This document shows, in pieces, positions 1-10,900 of a stretch of 64,000 nt of DNA. Below the pieces are notes generated by a model, which ran no database searches, was not told where the DNA came from, and saw only the letters and a list, made by a program, of their open reading frames with translations. The position numbers and the translations under genes are program-made. Position 1 is the stretch's first letter, and each line of letters opens with the position of its first letter. Source of the stretch: Clavelina lepadiformis (Eukaryota > Chordata > Ascidiacea > Aplousobranchia > Clavelinidae); the NCBI RefSeq assembly GCF_947623445.1, contig NC_135243.1, positions 4,342,501 to 4,406,500 of the forward strand, read 5' to 3'.

Positions 1-215
1 TGCATAGTTGTACAGTTGTATATACACATACATACAGGCGATGTTACTCACTCTAAGTGGTTAAATTCTCGTTGAACGTTTTCAATTTGCCAGTGTTTTG
101 CTATTTTATTATTTTTTTGTTCATCTTTCGTTCATGTGATTTTGTTTGACATACCGTAATCATATTGATGATATAAATCTCCTAAAAATTGTTGGAAAGG
201 CATACATCCTGTATT

Positions 216-221
216 TTTATT
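216..221 (-). promoter_or_regulatory. Candidate polyadenylation signal of the zinc finger-OAS gene
   Basis: AATAAA on the minus strand about 245 bases after the OAS stop codon at 468-466. A second AATAAA lies at 110-105. Nothing else coding is seen in 1-465. Confidence 0.4.
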
Positions 222-465
222 TCTAATCATTCAGTGCTGACTGTGCCATCAGAAAAATGGCTTTGACAACCAGTGCAGTCCTTGCATTCATGTTGCATCT
301 ACATTATTGCGTTTAATGTCGTATCTATACAGCATATATCATACAACTTTAAACGATTTGACAATGTTTACATTTTGTCAGTTTAAATTTTGGTTTCACC
401 ATTACATTAGAAATAACTTCGGTATATGTCAACACAACAAGCTGGTTTGTTGAGGTCACCACTCA

Positions 466-3400
466 TCACCATTTTTTGGTGTTTGTAATTCCCTTGAACA
501 AGGGCTTTTTTAAACTTTGCTTTGCAACATAGGCCATCTCATCCCAGCAATTGCTGCTTTCGCAAACGTTGTTTAATGGATTTGCTGGATCTACTATGAT
601 GGGTCTGTAAATATAAACCAACAAGTCATGGAACAGTGGTATTGCTAAAGTGTCATGTGATCTTTGTCATTTTTAAGAAATCGTTTACGCACATTTCTGA
701 ACATTTTGATAATTCATGTCTTGCTTTTTGCTTTCGTTTCACGCGTTCTTATTCACACTCACAATGGACTGTTTGTTTTTATTATTCTTGGTATATTCTT
801 TCTTACCTTGGAGCTTGAAGAGTCTCCTTCAACCATTTACAATGCCGTGAGTAATTCTCGAACCAGACTACACACAAGTTTTCATACTTTGTCAGCACCT
901 TGAACACTGCGGCAAGTCCGTGGGTCAACTAGAGACAAAAAGGTTTTAGAATATACCCACGTTTAAAAGTTACAAGGTTAAGTGGTCGCTTTATTTTCGA
1001 ACCGAATGCTGTTGTTCAGCAGCATTTGTTTTATATCTTATTATGCAAATGATGATTCAAAAATACAATCTTTTGCTTACGCTGAATCTTATGGGTTTTC
1101 CATGCTTCTCCCAGGTATAAATGGTTATCAGTTCCAGCGTGTAGGAATTTGGCATGCGCCGGTAACTGCAAAAAGTCCGACATAACATGTGTCAACGTCG
1201 AAAGTGTACAAGGAAACTTCGGATCAAATGCAATCACAATGACAGTGCAGTATATGAGAGCTCGTAAACGGTTGCCAATGATATAATAATGGTAATTGCT
1301 TGCAGTAAAAATATTGGTATTTACCGCTGCACTTAAAAGAGCCGTATATACTAAAATTTTGCGATTGCCAGGATTTTGTTAGACGTTATACGGAAAGGTT
1401 AAGAAAGCGTATTAGACAAATCAGACGCCATGACGTTAGTGTTGTTTATTAGTGTGGGAGTTTTTCTAGAAAATGGAGTGTTAAAAACGTTCAAGTCAGA
1501 TGTTTAAGTTAGCCTGAATTGTACCTGAACATCGATAAAATTTGACTTTTTTGGTCCAAAATCGCAGTCTTGGTCTTAACCGTTTTATTGTAAGACTTAG
1601 AGATACATCATTCTATTGGAATTTCATGAAAGAATAGCCTAAGACAGGGGCGGGCAACTTCTTCGGTCGGCGGGCCTGATATGAGAAAATGAAGTACTTG
1701 GCGGGCCGGATTCCTGAATAGATTGAAACGCAGCTTTGTCTTATTAATGTTCATGGTCGAAAATGTTTGCTCATAAATGTATGTAGACCCGAACAGAACA
1801 AGTAGATTTATGGCCATCTTTCTCAGGTTGGCAAACTTGGACTTATTCAGTGACGCAATACAGGGATTGCGGCAGAATGTGGCCGCAGGCCACATTATCA
1901 TGTAAGACCGGAAACTGTCTGCGGGCCGCTCAAAATCCCGTCGCGGGCCGGATCCGGCCCGCGGGCCGTATGTTGCCCACCCCTGGCCTAAGACATACTG
2001 AAGTGACATGCAAAATTTTAGCGAGCCCCATGGGGGATTTTTCGATAAAATTCCATTTTAGTAATTTCACTTCATAACAAAAACAAAAAAATAGGCTTTT
2101 ATACAAGCATCTACGGCGCATTAAAAAATTTTTTGCACAACGCAAACCGGTCAACAATCTTACCAGCCGGGTTCACCAAAGTGATTTTGTTATGTTTTAC
2201 CACAAAGTGTTATACAATTTTCCAAATAATCTATGATTATGATTCACGGAAAATTTCCATCTGTTAAGTGAGGTTTCAATGCCCAACTTTCCATATAGGC
2301 TAAATAACTACCTGCACTCAGAGGTCGCTTTTCCAAATGAAACGCGCTTCCAATGTTTTACGAGCCTTATAAGATCGTGAAGTATTCTGGGTCGCTGACG
2401 AACAAATTCAACTTGAAGCTGAAGCAGGCAAGTATTCAGCAACAGGAGCTGATCTGTGTTCTTACAATTTGCAATCAGCTCGAAAATGGCGTTCTTGTCC
2501 TCTGTAGAGCGATATCTAGTTTTACCGGATATATGAGAATTTCATAAAGTAGAGACATCTAATGATATACTGAAATGAATAACTATTTTATTGGAAGAAC
2601 GTTGATGAAGCGCGCTGACAACAATCAGTATTGGTGGATTCTTATGCGAAATCACAGAACAAATCTGTTCTGATAAGGGTAAACCTGTTGTTGGCGCTTG
2701 ACCAAGTAGGTCGTTACAAGGTAGTAAATCAACGTGGTGTATGTGATCATCATTGTAGCATTTGTATTGGAATCTCAGAGCATGATTCGTTTCCTCGCTG
2801 ACTAGTATTCGGGTGGCCAGCAGGGAGCGCTGGAGAGCAGTTTTGACTCGACGAATGCAGACCGCTAATCGGTTTGCACTGGCGCGATCCCCCCCAAATA
2901 AGGGCATCCCTTCCAGAAACATGACCATGTCGAGATCCGAGTGACCCTTCAAGCAAGTTCTTTTTCCGTATGAGCCGCCCTTCGTGAAAATAGGTTGTAG
3001 GTTACTTGCGAGTCAAACAGTTAGCCTAAACTTTAAGGGAGAAGATTCAACGGTATTTGGTCAACAAATAGGAGACGCCTGAGCGATACACTAAGCAATG
3101 TAATTAATCCGAACCTTGGAAGCTAAACCTTGTTAACTCCAAGTTCGTGCTTAGGCAATACAAAATAAACCTATTTGCACATATATGTTTGCTCGTTTAG
3201 GCCTAATTTTTGTGATCTGGAAAAGTATGGGCTATTAACAAAAATGGGTTGATCACTTGATCACTGAACACTCAAGTTTCACTTACTCTAATAACTTGTG
3301 AGACATCTAGCGGCAACTGTTCAATAAGGAAATCAACCAGAATATTGACCTCTTTATTGCATTCAGTGCTTCCAGACAAAACTGGTGTTAAACCATGCTG

Positions 3401-4911
3401 AACGTAATCCCTGACGTCACAAGGTTGCAAGATATCGAGCATGTTTAAAGCAGGAAATCGCAAGGCCAACGAATCTAAGTTGTACAAAAATTGTTTAAGC
3501 TTACAAAGGTTAAAGGTTATGCCTGCTGCATTTAAGCCACACAAAATCTTATATTTATTTGTTTGTTGATATAATTGTTGTTTCCAAGTCGATTGTCTTT
3601 TATCATATTTTCCAAGCTTTGGATACTTCTGAAATATTACGTAGGCACTCATAGGCTATCTATTTAGTACTTGAGAACTTTGAGTTTATTACATACAGTA
3701 AAAATCTGTATAGGCAGACATGGCGGAACATCCTAGGCACCCCGCGTTTCCTACTAGTTGGGCCCAATCCCGCCACCTTTGAAAACCAAAATCGGTAAAC
3801 CTAAAGTCGAGCTTCAGATTTCGGATTACAAATTATAACTTACTTAAACTGGGCTCACCCACTTCGAAACATCCCGCCATCGCTGGCTATAACTTATAGG
3901 TGAAGCAAATCTGTTACAATTTGTATTTTTGAACGTATCACTTACTTCGCACTTGAGTAGTAAACTGATGTGCATCTCTTTCGTGCTGTTCTCTACCGTG
4001 TACGTCACCTAGTGATACTCCACAGAGACGACATTTTGTTAAAGTACCAGGAGCAACGAAGCTTTGAAGTCTCTCATCCGGGACTTCCCAGAAACTTTCG
4101 TCTTCTTTCGAAGCTTTCGGCTTCATAAGTTTCGACGTCGATTTGCTCCTGGATTTTTGATAAAAAGGCACAATCCCTCCATCTGTCAAGTGCTTATCAC
4201 CGACATGGGTCTAGGTGTATAAATTAACACAAATTATGCTCACCGTGACATATCCAGTGCCCCAAATAGATTAATTTTAAATTGCAACTTAGGAACAAAA
4301 GAAAGTATAAAGCAAATCGAACAACCGTTAACTAATAAATTCTTAAATTCAGGGGAAAGATGTAATCGTTGCTCTTGTTAAAGAAATGTCATGTCCATTA
4401 CTCCATCCGCCCCAAGTGATGAATCACATAAGAATACCCTACCCATGAAAACCACTGGAATACTTGATTTCTTATCAGATGCTTCGATTAATATATTTTA
4501 GTTTTCATAATTCGTGATCAAACTTATAAATGTGGCACCACAAAATTGACAAATAGCAATTTTAACCTTAGCAAAGGCCATTCCCCCTAATTATTTGCCG
4601 GTGGAATTGTTATTTTATCATGCTATACTGGTTACCATTTTATTTTTCGTTCCCCCACAAACAATAACCAAAAATAAAAACAATACAATCCAGTAGACCT
4701 CGCCTATCTACCTGGTTGAAAACCTATGTATTTACAAACTTAAAGTGTAAGCTAAGTTACCTTATCGATTTACCTGCATGAGTTTTTGGTATACCTCGAC
4801 ACCGCACTTCTCGCAAACTGATTTGTCAAAATGTTTATTACGTAGATGCATTTTCACTGCAGAGGGGCTGCCGAACTGCCTACCACATCGGTTACAGTGA
4901 TATTTGTGCAT
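466..4911 (-). CDS. Three C2H2 zinc fingers fused to 2'-5'-oligoadenylate synthetase (OAS-like), 8 exons
   Basis: Exons: 4911-4774, 4210-3946, 3474-3287, 2979-2685, 2501-2312, 1165-1081, 928-807, 604-466. All phases agree, giving 473 codons plus stop. The ATG at 4911 is the first after an in-frame TGA at 4935-4933. Residues 6-27, 33-53 and 106-127 are C2H2 fingers; the second is split across the exon 1/2 junction, which supports the fusion. The OAS unit follows: GGSYGKRT (198-205), SDLD (catalytic Asp212 and Asp214), VDLLP (third Asp, 281), an LQ.EFV..RP..L..LIRLVKHW helix in exon 5, a YTLELITIYTWE segment in exon 6, and RPIIVDPANPLNNV then W-DEMA in exon 8. This matches OAS nucleotidyltransferase plus OAS1_C along its whole length with the triad intact. 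OAS enzymes make 2'-5' oligoadenylate on binding dsRNA; that this one does so, and that the fingers sense nucleic acid, is inferred. The fingers are not part of vertebrate OAS. Confidence 0.88.
1645..1985 (-). mobile_element. Non-autonomous hAT-type element (341 bp) in an OAS intron
   Basis: Exact 8-bp target duplications (gcctaaga, at 1637-1644 and 1986-1993) flank terminal inverted repeats of the CAGGGGYGGGCAAC type, with GC-rich subterminal 'gcgggcc' repeats unlike the AT-rich surroundings. Inside, on the minus strand at about 1829-1728, a frame reads NLLVLFGSTYIYEQTFSTMN, which resembles the C-terminal dimerisation region of ZBED/Charlie-like hAT transposases. It is therefore an internally deleted derivative of an autonomous hAT element that kept the transposase C-terminus. 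It lies in the intron between OAS exons 5 and 6. Confidence 0.85.
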
Positions 4912-7900
4912 TATTTTTTTACAAGTTTCAACTCATCTGAAGTTGAAACAGTTTTATCGGACAACTTCAACTTCTGACCGCACAGGCCATAAACTTTGAA
5001 AGTACCACTGAGCAAATGACTGGTATGTCTTTTGTGGGCTTCACTAAGTTACAGGCATTTTGAAAGATATATCAAAAAAGGTCACAAAACATTATATGGA
5101 TCATTGAATACATTCACTCATGCCCAGCAACTTGACGTAGCTTACAGTTTATTCAACACCCAGACGTTGTGAAAATAAAGGAGAGTTTGTATAGATCTTT
5201 AAACCTTTTGTTATTTGTAATTTGATACCAGGTCGTATAACTTAAAAATGACTTAATACAACCTCCAGCGATTGGAGTAGACTATTAAGTCAACCATAAC
5301 AAAAAATTAGTAGGCTACCGAATCAGATCATGATGAAAGTATTCTATGTCTATGAAACTAATTATTCAGAAATGAAATCATTCTAAACTTAGAAGAAATA
5401 AACATATGACCAAAAATTTAGAAAAGTAAGAAAACACATGTCAAGATTTCGAGACTACAAAAATTACCACTTCTATTAAATCCGTTTCCGTTATTTACAA
5501 AAGATTTTCTTTTTTGCATATTTACCACTTGTTTTTGATCTAAAATTTTACACGAAATTGTAACCGTAACAATGTTTTCCTCTAGTCAAATAAAAACGAA
5601 GAATAAGGAGATCTAAATCACCCAATCTCTTAGTACATCTGACGAAGCAAGATGGCGCTTGCGAAAGTTTGTGTAGAGAAATTAAAAAAAAAAGTTAAGC
5701 TCGGAGTGCCATCCAATATCCTGTTTTCGTTTTATTTTACTGTATGCTGATTATCTGGGTTAACACGGTAACCATCAACTTTGAATAAAAACCCAGTGAT
5801 AGTAAATAAAACTTCCGCACAATTACTGCTTCATTAAATTGCATATTATAAACTTCAAAAAATATTTAGTTAGTACCCATTTTAGCATCTATTTTATACG
5901 ATTATCACACGTTTTTCTTACTAGTTAAAAAAAATGTTTTCAAACAAATAGATGGCACAGTTTTCAAGAAATTTGCCGCGAAACATCAAGCGTAGTGAAG
6001 ATAATGTAGTTGTGGGAAAATCCGTTTCTATTTGTCTCCACCTTGGAAGCAAAAATAAAAATGGCGAAAGTTAATAACTCAGCAAATGTAACGGTTTATT
6101 GCCGTCAATAGAACAGCATAAGTTCTCTAAACGGAAATTACTTCGAGGCTTATTTTATCAAGGGCATCTTAGTTTTTTCCAAGAAATTTCTGTTAAAACG
6201 TTGGTTGAGTGTTGACGAAATTTCTCGATTTGGCCTATCAGCCTTACAGCCTATACCAGATTTCGGTTTTAAAGACAAACTGGTCGCTTGAATGTCAATT
6301 TATAATAAATAAAGAAAGAATTAAGGCTTCAGTACACGCTATAACGCCAAAATTTTCCCCGTTGCATGCACGATATCCTGTTGAAAACTGACGTACTTTC
6401 CAGTCTCAGTATCAAGTTACAACTGTCTGTCAGAAGATAAAACTGAATTGAATTCCACTGCACTTGCATGTGTGTTTCTTGTGATATTTTGTGATGCAGC
6501 ACCAGAAAATTTGAAGGGAATATTTATGCCGGTGACATAGCAATTTGTTTCTTTGCCACACTGGAGCAATTTAATCCAACAGACTTGTTATAGAGCAGCA
6601 ACCATGGTCCTAAAAAATCTGAAAGGTGCAGTTGCTATGCTTTTCATTATGAAGCACTAGCCTAATACAGAAATGTGCAAGTAGCATCACAGAAGTGTGT
6701 AAGCTAAAAGCAATAGCCTATTATTCTAAACGGCAATTAAAGTAGTCTGCAAATTGAAATATATATGCAAAGGTGATTGAATTAGGCCAATTTCCAACTT
6801 GAATATTAGATTCAAACCGTAAATTCATCTTAAACTATTTCATGCTATATCGCAATTGATATACCCAATTAAAGTATCCCAATTCGCCTTAAACTATCCC
6901 CTCAGACCCAAACTCATTCAACTACCTCATCAAACTCTCACCATTCATGATTAAATTACTCCTAAAAATTTATTTCTCTAAATTCCAATCGGTTAAGTAA
7001 AAATAGTGGAAATCATTTTGTATTTTCGATTTTCTTCATCACTCTTGCCCTTCATTTTAGTGTCGGCCACTTTGTTTGATGCAGGTTTTCTCTGAAGAAC
7101 AGTTTTCGATCAAAAATTGAGCCTTGTTCTGCTTGCAGAAGAAAATGTTTTTTGGTTACAACATGATTTGTGTCCTCAATTTGTTATTTATTTAATATAT
7201 ATCTATATTCGCTGTGATAATGTTGTTTGCGACTTTATACATTATATACCAGTTGCCTGAGTTGCCCTCTAGTAACTGCTTTGGCCTAACTCAACTTGCT
7301 AATGACCTATTGGACTGCTTACATTTTATCACTAACCACTACCGCATAATGGACTATTAAGTATGCACATTGTTTCAATTATCCACTTCTAGTATGGTAT
7401 ATTTATTGTTTTTTAGAGAACCACTCTCCTTAATATTATATTTTATCTTTCTCATTCACACACTGAAGTCATTCTACATTAGTGCTTGTCCTTTGTAATG
7501 CTTGCATTGAGCTGCCTTATTTCATGCCATTGCAGTTAACATAATTTTATTTCAGCTTTTAAAAAACCAACATGTCTTAGTTTATTGTAAATTAATGTGA
7601 GTGCGTATCAGTATAGCGTGCATGTTGATGAGTCTCTTGCGTATGTGTGCCTTGTTACAGTATATCCACCTTACTATTGCCTAATATTAATGTTATCTTA
7701 TATTTTTCTTTCTACACCCATGGCCACTTCAAAATATATGATAGCTTCAAAACTGTAGTCTAAATCCGTTTTAGTATACTGTCATGTGTATTGAAAAGAC
7801 TTGATAGTTTTCAAAATAACGTTTGTTTTTTATATGGTAGGATATATGTATAAATACAGTTACTTAAGACTGTGTTGCATAACTTGTTTGCGCTATAAGA

Positions 7901-7944
7901 TACATTTCACAACAAAATAATAGCTGTACAATGAATTAATCTAA
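4912..7944. other. 3-kb intergenic interval between two divergent genes
   Basis: The zinc finger-OAS gene starts to the left (minus) and the RRM-ZC3H7 gene to the right (plus), so this interval should hold both promoters. I see no convincing exon, RNA gene or repeat here, only AT-rich sequence. Confidence 0.6.
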
Positions 7945-7964
7945 CTTTATTTGACTGATCACAG
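7945..7964 (+). promoter_or_regulatory. Splice acceptor just before the start codon (possible spliced-leader site)
   Basis: A T-rich stretch ends in a CAG at 7962-7964, eight bases before the ATG at 7973. An in-frame TGA (7952-7954) lies within the acceptor region. Either a non-coding exon lies upstream or this is a trans-splice acceptor, which is common in Ciona. The latter is inference; the leader itself is added in trans and cannot be seen here. Confidence 0.45.
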
Positions 7965-7972
7965 ATTGCATT

Positions 7973-10900
7973 ATGGTCAAAATATTTGTGGGGCGATTGG
8001 CTCCAACAGTGTCGTCTGCCCAACTTCGTGATCTTTTTGAAAAGTATGGACCAGTATCGGACTGTGACATTTTACGTGATTATGGATTCGTACACATGTC
8101 GCACGAATCCGACGCTCAACGAGCAATCAGCGCACTTGACAAGTACGACTTATGTGGAAGTCGACTCAGTGTTGAACTGTCAACTTCTCGGTCGATGAAG
8201 TCGTGTCAACTAACTGTGAAGAACTTACCGGGTGGGATAACCTCCCAGGATTTACATAAGCTTTTTAAGAAATTTGGAACAGTTACATTATGCAGAATAA
8301 ATTCGGACAGTGCCACCGTACATATGCGCTTTCCATCAATGGCAACTAATGCTGTAAGAAATTTAAGTGGCGAAACATATCGTGGAAATGTTTTATCCGT
8401 TCAATTTGCGAATACTTCTATTAACAAGCCAGTGGCTGCAGTGTTGCCAAAGCCTGCTGTGAAATCGAATGGTTCAATTGATCTATCAAATACTAATGGC
8501 ATCTCCAACCCAGGTAAGCATCATTGTTTCTTCAGTGACAGTCTTAACAGTTGTATAAGATATACACTGGTACAAGTTTACAAATGGCATGTTTTTACTA
8601 GATTGCTGTTAGTACAAATGCATGAAAGTCATAATTTTTACATTAAAGTGTTTACAGAACAAAGAAAACCAATCATAACGATGGCAAGCAAACCCAAACA
8701 GCCTGCATGGAAACAGCCTGAAGTGATTTTAGATAAAAATGCAAGCACTGGGTCATTAACCCCTGCTACAAGGTAAGTTTTCTTCCTTGTTAAATGTCAG
8801 TTGTGCACTCAACTTTTTGCAGATCTTTTCTTTAGTTGCTCCATTTTTCATGAATTCTCATTTACTTTCACATAAATTTGCTCTTTCAAAGGTGTTCTAT
8901 TGAACAATGAACACAGATAGTTATTTAACTGATTCATAATGATGATTCCAAAAGGATTTATCTGGGCTAGACTGATGTAGTAATTATGGTATGGTATGGG
9001 AATTTTATAGGCTATCATATATAACATGGCATAATTTATAACATGCCGACTTAATGGAGTTTTCATATATATGTATAAATGCTTTTATCATCTCATGATC
9101 ATATCATGTGCAGTCAATTTGTGCATGATTCATTATCAATTATTCATTATCAGTCCAAAATCATTAATTAGTCATGATTTGGTGATATTAAGTGGCATGT
9201 TATCGATACATAATTAATCGAATATGAACGTGATGAATTTTGAGTATATGTATTTCCACTAGACAATTGCTGTAATTGTGTGTATGAAATTACTTTCACC
9301 TCTCATAATTTACTTACTGTTGTAGTGCTGTATGCAAATTTATTATATACGTATGTGTGTATTATGCAGTGTTTTGTACAGTTATATATAAACATAGTAA
9401 GGCAGTCAGGAACAGGAAAATAGTGGGCTTTTTACATGTGCTTTTATATGTAGAACTGATTGCACAATTGCAGTCCACTATTAAACTCAATAATCTCTAG
9501 CTACTTGGCCTTCCCTGTTAATTTTTCAGCCACTGTTACAGTATATATATATCATACCTTATATAAACTTACAGCTCTAATAGAAGAAAAAACATCAACT
9601 TTGTATAATGCAAATTTTGTAATTTGCATTTGACAAAATTTGCATACACTACATAACAAGCTGCTTTCTTTACGATTATGCAGTAGATGTAATGTTTAAA
9701 GTCTGCTATAATGTGTCATCCCTGCTGTTTTAACACGTAATTATGATAAGCTTTGGCGACTTTTACTGGTTCCCAGAGCCTATTAGTGTTGTATTCTAAT
9801 CGGCAAGTAGCTTGCATATAAAATGTTTGTCCGCAATACCGAGCACTTCATTTACAAAATCTGCTACTGTTGTCAGCATCAGCTCCTCGATTGCTAAAGT
9901 GCAATTGGAGTTTTGGTTTATATATATTTATATATATCTGTTAAAAGCGTCAGGACTTTGTCATTTAAAATTATGAAGAAGACTCATTTTCTGCGCAGTG
10001 CCGTGCCTTCCACCAAACAAGGAAAACCATCGGAGTTGAGAGAAGGCCGACAAGTGCGAATTAAACAAGGGTTAAAGTTCTTACAGTGAGTTTGAATACC
10101 ATTGAAGTTTGGATTTTATTCTATTTTGGTACATAGAAAGCTATTATACACTATATACAGCTACATATATAATAGTATGTATTATATAATAGTATATAAT
10201 AGCTATATTTAATACATACATATGGAAAGCACTTTTTTATGTCTGTGTGTATTACATATTACATGACTATATATGTATCAAAACTTCAGAAGTATTTATG
10301 ACATGATATAAAAGAACAAATAGAAAATCCAATCATGTTTATGTGATATCTGTATATATATATAGTTTAATTATGTATAGGGCTATAGGCTTTATACTGT
10401 GCAATTTATCCATAAAATAGAACTGACAGTATTCGTAGGATCGTAATCTTGTTACTTGCGAATATTAAACCTTATGGTCCTGCTAATGGCCCTTCTTATA
10501 TAAAAATATGCATAAACTTGGGAGGAAACAATACTGTTAAACCACAGCTTGATTTTTGTTTCAAACAATCATTCATGTATTTATAGATCTCCTATGCCTT
10601 GGAGTGGTACACGCGAACACTATGAGGTAACAAAACTAGTTTATTTAACATGTTGCTGTAATTAGTTATGTCAGCAGAATTATATAGCAAATATTGATTA
10701 CGACCATCACATAGCACGTAGTTTCTGTTGACAAGAGCTGTCATGTGATCCCTGTGGTCATATTTCTGATTCTGTAGCTTGTTTATTTTCAGCTTGCATT
10801 TGTGATTTCATAGTCTGGTCCTATAAATAGACGCTATCTCACTGTTAATATATTTGCAACACGCAAATGTTTATTATCCATGCAAATACTGATTTGTTAG

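Noticed and set aside
1608..2009. A 133-codon minus-strand frame as a host gene
   Set aside because: It lies almost wholly within the hAT element; only the FGSTYIYEQTFS part is coding-like and it is a transposase remnant.
2980..3004. An earlier acceptor (at 3006-3005) for OAS exon 4, adding LQPIFTK before GGSYGK
   Set aside because: It does not fit the phase of the strong AGA|GTAAGT donor of exon 3; the acceptor at 2981-2980 does and restores the normal OAS spacing before GGS.
8514..8657. Coding sequence continuous through intron 1 of the RRM-ZC3H7 gene
   Set aside because: Strong donor and acceptor sites frame it and its composition is unlike the flanking exons; kept as an intron that could be retained.
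7973..8772. A stand-alone RBM4-like gene separate from ZC3H7
   Set aside because: No stop codon ends exon 2 in frame and its donor phase fits the first ZC3H7 exon exactly; transcripts could still overturn this.
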